A DNA stretch of 32,401 nucleotides from Bacteroidota bacterium (GTDB lineage: Bacteria > Bacteroidota > Bacteroidia > Chitinophagales > Chitinophagaceae), in contig JAEZDA010000079.1 of NCBI GenBank assembly GCA_023433345.1, positions 1 through 32,401 on the forward strand. Direction: 5' to 3'. Every line of letters starts with the position of its first letter. Position 1 is the stretch's first letter. The notes under the pieces are model-generated. The model searched no databases. It saw only the letters and a list, made by a program, of their open reading frames with translations, and was not told where the DNA came from. A program made the translations under genes and the position numbers. Below are positions 9,125-18,046 of this stretch, in pieces.

Positions 9125-10612
9125 ATGAAGATTTTCTCTGCTGAACAAATACATAGTTGGGATGAGGCAACCCTTAATGAACAACGCATCTCTGCGCTGG
9201 AATTAATGGAGAGGGCAGCGTTTACCTGTGTGAACTGGCTCGTGGAAAACAGTATGCTTAGCCAAAACATTCACATCTTCTGCGGCCCGGGAAATAATGG
9301 AGGTGACGGGCTGGCCATGGCCAGGATCTTACTTAACGCAGGGGCAAAAATTTACGTTCACCTGCTCGAAGGAAGATATTCTGAAATGAACCTTCAGAAT
9401 CAGAATCTGCTCAAAGACTTTCTTTCTATTAATGTCATTGGCGGGGAATCTTCTCTGCCCGTTCTTCATCCCGGGGATCTTGTTATTGAAGCGCTATTCG
9501 GAACGGGTTTAAAAAGTAAGCCACGTGGCAAGTTTGAAGAACTTATAAAACACATTAATGCATCCGGTACCAGAGTAATTTCCATCGACATCCCCGCCGG
9601 AATGGGTGCAGATACCATTTCCGATACAGCTATAACGGCAAGGCATACACTAACTTTTCAATCGCCAAAGTTTTCCTTTTTCCTTCCCGAAAGCGAAAAA
9701 TTTCTCGGAGAGCTTCATGTATTGGATATCGGACTCTCCCGTAATTTCCTGCAAACTGAGCCTTCCCGTTTCTACCTTACCGAAGAACAGGAAATGTGTT
9801 CGCTGGTTATACCTCGCAGAAAATTCTCACATAAGGGCGATTATGGGCATGCCGCAATGGTCGCCGGAAGCAGGGGCATGATGGGAGCAGCCGTTCTTGC
9901 AGCGAAAGCCTGCCTTCGGTCGGGAGCGGGGAAATTAACCTGCTATGTTCCGAAAAAAGGTTTGAATATTATCCAAACCGCCGTTCCCGCTGCAATGGCT
10001 TCTGCCAGGAGAAAATCCCGAAAATATCTTCCGGAGTTCAAAGCCACGCATTCGGTGATCGGTTTTGGTCCGGGAATCGGGAGGAACAAAAACGAAAAGG
10101 AACTCTGCGAATTTCTATTCAGGCAAAATTCTCCTCTCATCATTGATGCTGATGGCCTGAATGCGATAGCTGCGAACCGTAAGTTGTTGAAAGACCTGCC
10201 AAGAGAAACTATCCTCACCCCACACCCGGGAGAATTTGATCGTTTATTCGGTACCGTTAGTAACCGCGTGAAAGCGGCCACGGAATACTCGGCACATTAT
10301 AAAATCTATATCATCCTAAAAGGCCGGTACACGTGTGTTGCAACTCCTGAAGGCAGAGGGTTTTTCAACCCGACCGGCAACCCCGGTATGGCCCGCGGCG
10401 GAATGGGAGATGTGCTTACAGGCATCCTGGCTGGTTTAAGAAGTCAGCAATATTCTTCTTTTGATGCGTGTCGGTTAGGCGTTTATTTACATGGGCTTTC
10501 AGGCGATCTTGCTGTGTTGCAACAATCCGAACAAAGTCTTCAACCGGAAGACCTAATTAATTGTTTGGGCGAGGCTTGGAAAAAAGTAAGCCGTATCACT
10601 CAGGTTCAATAA
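9125..10612 (+). CDS. nnr: Bifunctional NAD(P)H-hydrate epimerase / ADP-dependent dehydratase
   Basis: Repairs damaged nicotinamide cofactors: the N-terminal half interconverts R and S forms of NAD(P)H hydrate, and the C-terminal half dehydrates the S form using ADP. The 495 residues contain a YjeF_N domain (about 1-215), with the glycine-rich FCGPGNNGGDGLAMA and the DIPAGMGAD segment. The kinase-like C-terminal domain (about 225-490) carries GFGPGIG, the DADGLNA segment, TPHPGEFDRLFG and NPGMARGGMGDVLTGIL with the catalytic Asp. Both domains look complete and the length matches the fused bacterial form. Its last seven bases overlap the end of the convergent rhomboid gene. Confidence 0.96.
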   Translation: MKIFSAEQIHSWDEATLNEQRISALELMERAAFTCVNWLVENSMLSQNIHIFCGPGNNGGDGLAMARILLNAGAKIYVHLLEGRYSEMNLQNQNLLKDFLSINVIGGESSLPVLHPGDLVIEALFGTGLKSKPRGKFEELIKHINASGTRVISIDIPAGMGADTISDTAITARHTLTFQSPKFSFFLPESEKFLGELHVLDIGLSRNFLQTEPSRFYLTEEQEMCSLVIPRRKFSHKGDYGHAAMVAGSRGMMGAAVLAAKACLRSGAGKLTCYVPKKGLNIIQTAVPAAMASARRKSRKYLPEFKATHSVIGFGPGIGRNKNEKELCEFLFRQNSPLIIDADGLNAIAANRKLLKDLPRETILTPHPGEFDRLFGTVSNRVKAATEYSAHYKIYIILKGRYTCVATPEGRGFFNPTGNPGMARGGMGDVLTGILAGLRSQQYSSFDACRLGVYLHGLSGDLAVLQQSEQSLQPEDLINCLGEAWKKVSRITQVQ

Positions 10613-11302
10613 CTCTTTATACGTTCCTTCGTAACAAAAAAGTTGACCAGAATTAATCCCGCAAAGAAACCTCCGATGTGAGCCGCATAGGCCACACCTC
10701 CACCCTCTCCGCCCAGGCTTCCATATCCGCTGAACAATTGTAAGGCTATCCATAAACCTAAAGTTATAAAAGCCGGCACCCGCATTACAAATGCGAATAC
10801 CCAAACACGTACAATGTTTTTTGGAAAAAGCCAGAGATATCCTCCCAGCACACCGGAAATTGCTCCGGAAGCTCCCAGGCTTGGAATAAAAGACTGCTTT
10901 CCCATCACCGCGGTGAGCATTACATGACTTAATGATGCTATCAGTCCACATAACAAATAAAACAGCAGGTACTTAATGTGTCCCATCCTGTTTTCAAGAT
11001 TATCGCCGAAGACCCACAGGTAGAGCATGTTTTCCCGCGAGGTGGGCAATGCTGCCGTGCATAAACATTGAACTGAACAAAGTAAGGTGGACCGGCGATG
11101 GAGAAACTCCAACACCTTCTGCAGTAATGAAATCTGTACCCGTGATGATCTCTTCAGGTATCAGGGCGTAGCTTAATAAAAAGCCGTCGTTGCTTCCGAA
11201 GTTTTGCAGGAATGCGAAAACAGCAATGTTTGTGGCAATCAGAATATAATTAACGAAGGGCAGTCTTGTACGTGCACTGTTATCATCACTTAAAGGAATC
11301 AT
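10606..11302 (-). pseudogene. Rhomboid-family intramembrane serine protease, frameshifted
   Basis: Rhomboids cut membrane proteins within the lipid bilayer. The first 86 or so codons (from 11302) read MIPLSDDNSARTRLPFVNYI ... SMFMHGSIAHLAG and then run out of frame. The rest continues in another frame as NMLYLWVFGDNLENRMGH to the stop at 10606. The catalytic serine motif GASGAISG and the catalytic histidine in YAAHIGGFFAG are intact downstream. The break lies in a run of four T on the plus strand (11030-11033); with three, the conserved HxxxN motif (HLAGN) and the full protein are restored. Joined, it would be about 230 residues with six helices. This is either a sequencing or assembly error or a recent null mutation. 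Confidence 0.88.
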
Positions 11303-11438
11303 TTGTCGACATTTTAGTTGATCATATCTCTCGCCTTTGTAAATCAGGCATAAAAAACCTAATGGAAATAAATCTCATAAGATAGGTGAATAAGGCAACA
11401 AAAGCCAATAACCGAACCAGTATTTAACTTCTTTACCC

Positions 11439-11446
11439 TATTTTTG
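11439..11446 (+). promoter_or_regulatory. -7 promoter element of hppA
   Basis: TATTTTTG matches TAnnTTTG exactly, 27 bases before the hppA ATG. No -33 TTG is seen at the usual distance. Confidence 0.5.
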
Positions 11447-11473
11447 CCCACCAAAAATTTGTAGATAAACATT

Positions 11474-13939
11474 ATGGAAAATTTGATTTACGTAGTTCCT
11501 GCAATGGGAATTTTAGGCCTGTTGTACACACTTGTAAAATTTATGTGGGTGAACAAACAGGACGCTGGCACTCCGAGAATGGTAGAAATCAGCAATTACA
11601 TTGCCGAAGGGGCAATGGCCTTTCTGAAAGCTGAATATAAAGTACTAACATATTTTGTAATCATCGCCGCCCTCCTGTTAGGTGTGATGGGAACGAGCAA
11701 TGCCAATAGTCATTGGACGATCGCTATTGCCTTTATTATAGGTGCATTACTCAGTGCACTTGCCGGCTTTATTGGAATGAAGGTGGCCACCAAAGCAAAT
11801 GTTCGCACTGCCCAGGCTGCCAGAACCTCTCTGAGCAAGGCTTTGAAGGTTTCATTTACCGGCGGCAGTGTAATGGGGATGGGAGTTGCAGGCCTCGCTG
11901 TGTTTGGTTTAGGCGGGCTATTCATTATTCTGAAAGCAATATTTGCAAACGGAGCTCCGGTAGACAGTCTTGAAATGGAGCGCACGATTGAAATCCTTAC
12001 CGGTTTTTCGCTTGGTGCAGAATCTATCGCACTTTTTGCCCGGGTGGGTGGTGGTATATATACTAAGGCGGCAGACGTTGGTGCTGACCTTGTGGGTAAG
12101 GTGGAAGCTGGAATTCCGGAAGATGATCCACGCAATCCCGCAACAATTGCGGACAATGTTGGCGATAATGTAGGAGACGTTGCCGGAATGGGCGCTGACC
12201 TTTTTGGTAGCTATGTGGCCACCGTGTTGGCTACAATGGTACTCGGGCGCGAAACATATTCACCCGATGCATTCGGAGGGATGGCGCCAATTCTTTTGCC
12301 GATGCTGATCGCCTCTATGGGAATCATCTTCTCTATATTAGGTGCAATGATGGTTAGGATAAGTGAAGGCGTTGGTTTGAATACCCAAAAGGTACAGAAT
12401 GCCCTGAATATGGGCAATTGGGGGTCCATGATCCTTACAGCTTTTGCGAGTTTCTTCCTTGTAAACTGGTTAATGCCTGAAACTATGACCCTTCGTGGCC
12501 ATGAATTCACCAAGATGGGCGTGTTCGGAGCCATCATGGTGGGCCTGCTCGTTGGTGCATTAATGAGTATAATCACTGAGTACTTTACGGCAATGGGTAA
12601 ACGCCCGGTGAAAAGTATCATAAGGCAATCGGCTACCGGCCATGCTACAAATATTATTGGCGGGCTTGCTGTTGGAATGGAAAGTACAATGCTTCCCATA
12701 CTTGTATTGGCAGGTGGTATTTATGGTTCTTATGAGTGCGCAGGATTGTATGGCGTTGCAATAGCAGCCGCCGGTATGATGGCTACCACGGCAATGCAGC
12801 TGGCAATTGACGCTTTCGGACCAATAGCCGATAACGCAGGCGGTATCGCAGAAATGAGTGAATTGCCTGCTGATGTTCGTGAGAAAACGGACATCCTTGA
12901 CGCGGTGGGAAACACTACCGCTGCCACAGGTAAAGGATTTGCGATCGCTTCCGCTGCACTAACGGCGCTTGCATTGTTTGCAGCCTTCGTGGGTATCGCA
13001 AAAATTGACGGGATCGATATTTATCGCGCCGATGTTCTTGCAGGCCTTTTCGTAGGCGGAATGATCCCCTTTATATTTTCTTCACTTGCAATAAAGGCGG
13101 TCGGCCAGGCGGCGATGGCAATGGTGGAGGAAGTGCGCCGGCAGTTCAGAACCATACCTGGGATCATGGAAGGAACAGGAAAGCCTGAATATGATAAGTG
13201 CGTGGCAATATCCACAGAAGCTTCAATCAAGAAGATGATGTTGCCGGGCGCAATAGCATTGATCAGCCCGATAATTATAGGATTTGTTTTCGGTCCCGAA
13301 GTTTTGGGCGGATTTCTCGCAGGCGCAACGGTTAGCGGCGTATTGATGGGTATGTTTCAAAACAATGCGGGTGGTGCATGGGATAATGCAAAGAAATCTT
13401 TCGAAAAAGGTGTTGAGATCAACGGTGAAATGCACTACAAGAAATCTGAACCACACAAAGCTTCGGTGACAGGAGACACGGTTGGAGATCCTTTTAAAGA
13501 TACTTCCGGACCATCAATGAACATCCTTATTAAATTGATGAGCATTGTATCTTTAGTTATTGCCCCCACCCTTGCAAACCTTTACAGCGAGCGGATCGCA
13601 GAGCAACGTGTTCAGAAAATTGAAACCTTAACTCAGGCGATGAATGCTCCTCAGCATGGTGTGGAAGACGGCGGATTGGAGATCAAGATGATCAATAAAG
13701 ATGGAACGATTTCAAATAACATTGTGAAAAGTGAGAAGATGACTCAGGATGCTGACATTCTCGTGTCTGCATTGGTGAACGACAAAATGATCGATCCCCG
13801 TGATTTCAAACTGGTGATCAAGGAAATGAAATTGATAATAAACGATCAGGTACAACCAGAAACGGTAAACGCGCGTTACAGGGAACTGATGTTGCCTTTT
13901 AAAGATACCGACCTCAATATCAATATTTATAGAAAGTAG
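11474..13939 (+). CDS. hppA: Membrane-bound ion-translocating pyrophosphatase
   Basis: Integral membrane pyrophosphatase that couples hydrolysis of pyrophosphate to ion export. The core shows about 16 membrane helices, the substrate-site block GGGIYTKAADVGADLVGK (192-209), PEDDPRNPATIADNVGDN (215-232), and the second Asp-rich region around 650. The motif GNTTAATGKG has Ala where K+-independent enzymes have Lys, which points to K+ dependence. The position normally filled by the gate glutamate in helix 6 is Gly245 (ADLFGSYVAT). A glutamate instead appears in helix 5 at 183 (LGAESIALF). From the family this suggests a proton pump of the Flavobacterium johnsoniae kind rather than a classical sodium pump. 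At 821 residues it is longer than usual because of a tail of roughly 110 residues after the last helix. Confidence 0.96.
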   Translation: MENLIYVVPAMGILGLLYTLVKFMWVNKQDAGTPRMVEISNYIAEGAMAFLKAEYKVLTYFVIIAALLLGVMGTSNANSHWTIAIAFIIGALLSALAGFIGMKVATKANVRTAQAARTSLSKALKVSFTGGSVMGMGVAGLAVFGLGGLFIILKAIFANGAPVDSLEMERTIEILTGFSLGAESIALFARVGGGIYTKAADVGADLVGKVEAGIPEDDPRNPATIADNVGDNVGDVAGMGADLFGSYVATVLATMVLGRETYSPDAFGGMAPILLPMLIASMGIIFSILGAMMVRISEGVGLNTQKVQNALNMGNWGSMILTAFASFFLVNWLMPETMTLRGHEFTKMGVFGAIMVGLLVGALMSIITEYFTAMGKRPVKSIIRQSATGHATNIIGGLAVGMESTMLPILVLAGGIYGSYECAGLYGVAIAAAGMMATTAMQLAIDAFGPIADNAGGIAEMSELPADVREKTDILDAVGNTTAATGKGFAIASAALTALALFAAFVGIAKIDGIDIYRADVLAGLFVGGMIPFIFSSLAIKAVGQAAMAMVEEVRRQFRTIPGIMEGTGKPEYDKCVAISTEASIKKMMLPGAIALISPIIIGFVFGPEVLGGFLAGATVSGVLMGMFQNNAGGAWDNAKKSFEKGVEINGEMHYKKSEPHKASVTGDTVGDPFKDTSGPSMNILIKLMSIVSLVIAPTLANLYSERIAEQRVQKIETLTQAMNAPQHGVEDGGLEIKMINKDGTISNNIVKSEKMTQDADILVSALVNDKMIDPRDFKLVIKEMKLIINDQVQPETVNARYRELMLPFKDTDLNINIYRK

Positions 13940-13960
13940 TTGATAAAGGTTGAAAGAACC

Positions 13961-13990
13961 GGGGAGTTGCTGTAGCGGCTCCCCTTTTTT
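13961..13990 (+). terminator. Rho-independent terminator of hppA
   Basis: A ten-base-pair stem (ggggagttgc / gcggctcccc, with two G-U pairs) and tetraloop tgta is followed at once by six T. It starts 21 bases after the hppA stop. Confidence 0.92.
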
Positions 13991-14110
13991 GTGCGAAAAA
14001 TCAGGCGCCTTCCACATAAACTCCGGTAAAAATCAGACATCTTGAAAATTTGTATAAGTGGAAAGAAAGATTACGAATATTTTCCTACATTGCGCTACGA
14101 AAAGTATCGT

Positions 14111-14497
14111 ATGATAAAGCAGAAGGTAAACAAACCGACGGAAAGTGAACTGGAAATACTTGCTGTATTGTGGAATAAAAAATCAGCAACAGTGCGGGAA
14201 GTGCATGAAGAACTTGCCCAAATGAAGGACTGCGGCTACACCACCACTCTTAAATTGATGCAAATAATGTATGAAAAGGAACTGGTGACCAGGGATGACA
14301 GCAGCAAGACGCATATTTATAAAGCAGCCGTAACGCGGGAGAAAACACAGAAGATCTTTCTTTCAAAGATGATTGATAATCTGTTTGCAGGATCTTCAAC
14401 GGAATTGGTGATGCAGGCATTGGGCAGCAAAACGGCTTCTGAAGAAGAGCTCGAAAAAATACAGTTATTGTTAGATGAATTAAAAAAGAAAATGTAG
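14111..14497 (+). CDS. BlaI/MecI-family transcriptional repressor
   Basis: Small winged-helix repressor of the BlaI/MecI/CopY family, normally cleaved or released when its partner M56 sensor peptidase is activated. The 128-residue protein shows the family opening (PTESELEILAVLWNKKSATV), the recognition-helix region EVHEELAQMKDCGYTTTLKLM, and a C-terminal dimerisation helix pair. An in-frame TTG at 14042 would add 23 residues with no family resemblance, so the ATG at 14111 is used. The gap to the M56 gene is seven bases, so the pair forms one operon and probably represses itself. I could not find a convincing operator palindrome. Confidence 0.93.
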   Translation: MIKQKVNKPTESELEILAVLWNKKSATVREVHEELAQMKDCGYTTTLKLMQIMYEKELVTRDDSSKTHIYKAAVTREKTQKIFLSKMIDNLFAGSSTELVMQALGSKTASEEELEKIQLLLDELKKKM

Positions 14498-14504
14498 CAC
14501 TTGT

Positions 14505-15938
14505 ATGACTCAGGTGATCTCAACTTTTTGCGTAACATTACTTCATAGTCTCTGGCAGGCTGCGCTGCTTGCGGGTTTCTACCAGGCATTTCGCTCTTCC
14601 TCACTCAGGAAAAGTCACCCTGCAGAAAAACGGAGCGCTCTTTTAATATTGCTGGTAACACAGCTTCTCCTGTCTGTTGCCACCTTTGCGCTGATCTTCG
14701 GAGGAGCGCCTTCTGTTTCCAACAGCACTTTGGGGGAAATGTTACTTAATGGTTCTTCAAACATTCTGTATAATCTTGTTTTCTGCGCTTACTGTTTGGC
14801 GGTCATGTATAAATGCTTCTTCCTTTCGCGCCAATGGATGCGGTTCAGAACAAGAACTGCTGATAAAATTAAAGCTCCTCTTGATATTCGGTTATTCGTA
14901 ACCGTTAGGTCGCAGCACCTTGGCATCCGCAGAAAGGTTTCTATATGGTTAAGCGGGCAAATAAGCAGTCCACTTACATATGGCTGGCTAAAGCCCGTGA
15001 TACTCCTGCCTGTTGCACTGGTAAATCGATTGAGCCAGGATGAGATCGAAACACTCATTATGCATGAACTCGCGCATATTTCGGCCAGGGATTTTTCGTG
15101 GAATTTTTTGGTGGTCGCTTCTGATGTATTGTTTTTCTTCAATCCCTTTGTGGCCTTCCTTACAAGGGAATTGAAAGCCGAGCGTGAAAAAAACTGCGAT
15201 ATGAATGTTTTGCAGTTTAAACATTCTCCCCTGATCTATGCCGGATCGTTATTGAAAACCGCGAGGTTCCAAAATTCGCTGCCCGGTTTTGCTCTGGCAG
15301 CAGTAACACAAAAATCAGCTCTTATGGAAAGGATAAAACTCATTACCGCAGAAGACACTCCACATTCCGGAAAATCGGGAAACCCAGGAATGTTTGCTTT
15401 TTTAGCCTTGATTGTTATGGCAGTCGGTTTATTCGGGGTTTCTTACCTGAAGCCTTCGGAAAAAACAGTTGTTGCAAACCTTAAATCTTCCTATGCGCCG
15501 AATGAAGTTTTTTCCTTTGTGAAGGAGGCCGGCATTGCGGAAAAAACGCCCGTTATTCCCGCAAACAACCCTGTGTTGAATAAAACGCACACACCGGAAA
15601 CATGTAAACCTGCAAAACAAAAATCACCATCTGAAAGCAACAATCTTCCACCTACCCCGGTTTTCGTGAAAGCGGATGAACCTACTTTTTTAAACAACAA
15701 TTTCTTTACCATGCCCGTAACAAGTAAGGAATTGATAGAAAAGGACGTTGAAATAACTGAAGAGAATCCTCAGACCGGAGAAGTCACCACTACAGGGGTA
15801 AGAATGACCTGGACCGATTCGGGTTGGGTGGCTGAACCTTTATGGCAAACCAAGCTGAAAAAGGATGAAAAGCAGGGGGAAACCACGAAAGATTCGCAGG
15901 GGAAAAACGTATTGGTGCCATTTCATGAGGTTCAATAG
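14505..15938 (+). CDS. M56-family (BlaR1-like) membrane metallopeptidase
   Basis: Membrane zinc peptidase, probably the sensor or effector that inactivates the upstream repressor. The 477 residues contain several N-terminal membrane helices (about 5-28, 44-66, 88-107), the zinc motif HELAH at 187-191, and the third-ligand region RELKAEREKNCDMNV. A further helix lies near 290-312 (MFAFLALIVMAVGLFGVSYL). The rest, about 165 residues, is a polar Pro/Thr/Asn-rich periplasmic tail. There is no penicillin-binding sensor domain of the BlaR1 type, so a beta-lactam signal is not implied. Bacteroidota genomes have many such pairs with unknown signals. Confidence 0.9.
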   Translation: MTQVISTFCVTLLHSLWQAALLAGFYQAFRSSSLRKSHPAEKRSALLILLVTQLLLSVATFALIFGGAPSVSNSTLGEMLLNGSSNILYNLVFCAYCLAVMYKCFFLSRQWMRFRTRTADKIKAPLDIRLFVTVRSQHLGIRRKVSIWLSGQISSPLTYGWLKPVILLPVALVNRLSQDEIETLIMHELAHISARDFSWNFLVVASDVLFFFNPFVAFLTRELKAEREKNCDMNVLQFKHSPLIYAGSLLKTARFQNSLPGFALAAVTQKSALMERIKLITAEDTPHSGKSGNPGMFAFLALIVMAVGLFGVSYLKPSEKTVVANLKSSYAPNEVFSFVKEAGIAEKTPVIPANNPVLNKTHTPETCKPAKQKSPSESNNLPPTPVFVKADEPTFLNNNFFTMPVTSKELIEKDVEITEENPQTGEVTTTGVRMTWTDSGWVAEPLWQTKLKKDEKQGETTKDSQGKNVLVPFHEVQ

Positions 15939-16274
15939 GGACGAGATTTTCAGACTATTATAATTTTGAGGATGTAAGTGCAGCCCGTGTAGGATTGCAT
16001 CACTCTACGATTCCCCCCACTAAGCCCGTACCCGCATCCCGGTAGAATTTGAGCAGTTTTTTCTAAACTCGATCCATCATTTCTCCTTCTAAACAGACTG
16101 GTTATTATGCGTTTTGACGGTATAAACGCTTAAAAATCTTCTCCTTTTTAGCCAGATTATGTTAACGCATGACAAAGATGAAAAAGGCTGAAAACTCCGC
16201 ACAGTCCCGCAACGCGCAAAGAAGGGGGATTCGTGAAATCTCAAACCCTGAGCGGCGAGGATTGCGAAAACAAA

Positions 16275-16303
16275 AAAAGCTGTATTGAAATACAGCTTTT
16301 GTT
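16275..16303. terminator. Bidirectional rho-independent terminator
   Basis: Perfect ten-base stem aaaagctgta / tacagctttt with loop ttgaaa, flanked by A on the left and T on the right, so it could act on both strands. It lies 337 bases after the M56 gene, and may end that transcript or one from within the gap. Confidence 0.75.
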
Positions 16304-17567
16304 AAGAACCTTTTGGTTCTGTAACCCCCAAAGAAAACCTGATCAGCCCGATCGGGCAATATTTTTATACTTCGCAGCGGGACACCTACCCATTTCCTTC
16401 TCCCCAGTTTCCCGATACTGCGGTACGTTTGATTTCTATGAAATTATTGGTCATAACTTAATGCTTACCAGTTTACGGATCCGGTTTTGGATCAAAAATG
16501 GTCTGACACAGAAAAGGGATTAATTGTAGTGCTTAGGCATTTCGCTTGCCAAATGCAGTATTCACTGCCTGGCGCATTGGCTGAAATTCCGGAATCATCG
16601 TAACGGCTCCCGGTCCAGATATTTTTGAAAGTATATGCTGAAGAAAAGTGTAAATAATGTTCATTTTCAGTGGTTTAGGTGTTTGAGGTTTAGCATCACG
16701 GCTGGCGCCATTTGCTTTCTGAAAACAAACATAGAGCGTAATTGCGATTTATGCAAGCTTTTTGAACAGTATTTTTACGGTCGTTTGCGTAAAAGGCGTA
16801 AAACCCACTACAGTCGCCACTTCTGCCCGTTAAATTTTTTTTACGGACCCGTGTTAACCAACTCAATCAGAGTGGCGAACTGCCTTTCCACCGGTTAAAA
16901 AATTAAAGGATATTATTAATCAAAGATTATCAGGAAAGGCAGGATCACTTTTTATCAGCTTAAAAAACAGATCACAGTCCGATTAACGGGAAGAGCTCGA
17001 ATTAACGAACCGGGTGATCAGCTAAAAAAAAGCCTAGCGTTTTTGATTTGAAAAAGGTTCGGTTCAGTTTTACCGGCATTACGTCAGACATAAAACTGCT
17101 CAAAAATTCTCAGCCTCAGCATCCGGCCGAAATTTTTAATCTATAGAACGAATTCTGTTCCTCGCGATAATCGATTTATAGAGTTTTCTTCGTCTGGCGC
17201 ATGCTATCTTTAAATTATATGACCAATTATACGAAATTTAATTTGATATATTAATTACCTAAAATTGATTATCAGTCATTTAAATAGCAATATTAAAAAG
17301 GATTGCAAAGTTGTAGTTTTACGGCCAATTTTAAAGGTTTTGATGACTATTGATAGAACATTTTGTGAGAACTAAATTATAGTAAGTTTAAACTAAACAA
17401 CTGGAAAAGAACCTAGTAAACAAATATTACTGATCCTAAACCGTTTAGCAGTCCATTTCTAGTATTTTGGTTTGCGTATTGTTAGGAATGCGTAGTTTCT
17501 TAGCATCAAAAATTCATTATCTTTTAGAGAAATATTTGTATCTGTGAAAAGAATGCGCCCTTTCCCC

Positions 17568-17575
17568 TATTTTTG
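17568..17575 (+). promoter_or_regulatory. -7 promoter element abutting the start codon
   Basis: TATTTTTG, a full TAnnTTTG match, with only five bases before the ATG at 17581. Transcription would start at or next to the start codon, giving a leaderless mRNA. Confidence 0.55.
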
Positions 17576-17580
17576 AAAAA

Positions 17581-18042
17581 ATGAAAAACAATTCCTTCCT
17601 CCTTACCTTTTTGATTGCCTTTCTTTATTTCCTGACAGGATGTCGTGCACCTAAGGATTTGGAATTTCGCACGGTTAAAAATGTATCAGTAGAAAATCTG
17701 GGCTTTAACTCTTCAACCCTGGTAGTCGATCTTGTTTATTATAACCCGAATAATTTTTCACTCGAGCTGAACCGCACAGATCTCGCCGTTTATGTTGATA
17801 GTTCACTGCTGGGTCATTCCGCACAGGATTTCCAGGTGAAGGTGCCGAGGAGAGATGAATTTACTTTCCCCCTTAAGATTAACCTGGATATGAAAAACCT
17901 TCTTAAAAACGGTATAGCTGTTTTATTTAATAAAGAAGTAAAGCTCAGGTTGTTGGGGAAGGTGCGCGTGGGAAAGGCCGGGGTTTTTAAAACCTTTCCG
18001 GTCGACTACACCACAATTCAAACTTTCTCGCTTTTTGATTAG
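17581..18042 (+). CDS. Lipoprotein with LEA14-like (WHy) domain
   Basis: A 153-residue protein with a lipoprotein signal (LTGC, modified Cys21), so it is tethered to a membrane facing the periplasm. The mature part has the LEA-type-2/WHy pattern: a strand pair with SSTLVVDLVYYNPNNFSLEL, in which the 'NPN' turn is typical, then LAVYVDSSLLG and a final strand LRLLGKVRVGKAGVFKTFPV. The domain is linked to desiccation proteins in plants, but its task in these bacteria is not established. It converges on the HMA gene, with the shared gap holding the HMA gene's terminator. Confidence 0.82.
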   Translation: MKNNSFLLTFLIAFLYFLTGCRAPKDLEFRTVKNVSVENLGFNSSTLVVDLVYYNPNNFSLELNRTDLAVYVDSSLLGHSAQDFQVKVPRRDEFTFPLKINLDMKNLLKNGIAVLFNKEVKLRLLGKVRVGKAGVFKTFPVDYTTIQTFSLFD

Positions 18043-18046
18043 GCAC

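Larger units (their letters stand above)
15939..17580. other. Gene-poor region of about 1.6 kb
   Basis: No reading frame here looks like a real protein family; candidates are short and without family features. Visible items are a strong bidirectional hairpin (16275-16300), a small hairpin at 16305-16320 (agaacc-tttt-ggttct), a 12-base palindrome gcccgatcgggc (16346-16357) and gatcc-N6-ggatc at 16478-16493. Two adjoining small hairpins follow at 16537-16568. The last 450 bases (about 17130-17560) are strongly AT-rich by eye. It may be a decayed mobile or gene fragment, or it may hold a non-coding RNA; nothing here decides. Confidence 0.7.

Noticed and set aside
11024..11040. GGGAAAA in the rhomboid coding strand looks like a -1 slippery heptamer in the right phase
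   Set aside because: Restoring the protein needs a +1 shift, and a -1 shift leads into a third, unrelated frame. No stimulatory structure is evident.
14042..14110. BlaI-type operator and N-terminal extension upstream of the repressor
   Set aside because: The TGTA and TACA motifs present are too far apart and imperfect, and the 23 added residues lack family similarity.
16233..16898. Two open frames of 87-96 codons in the gene-poor region
   Set aside because: Their composition is not protein-like and they show no signal, motif or promoter.
16795..16900. Sequence resembling the end of an IS21-type element (gtggcgaactgcctttccac)
   Set aside because: The resemblance is a vague recollection; no inverted partner, target duplication or transposase is visible.
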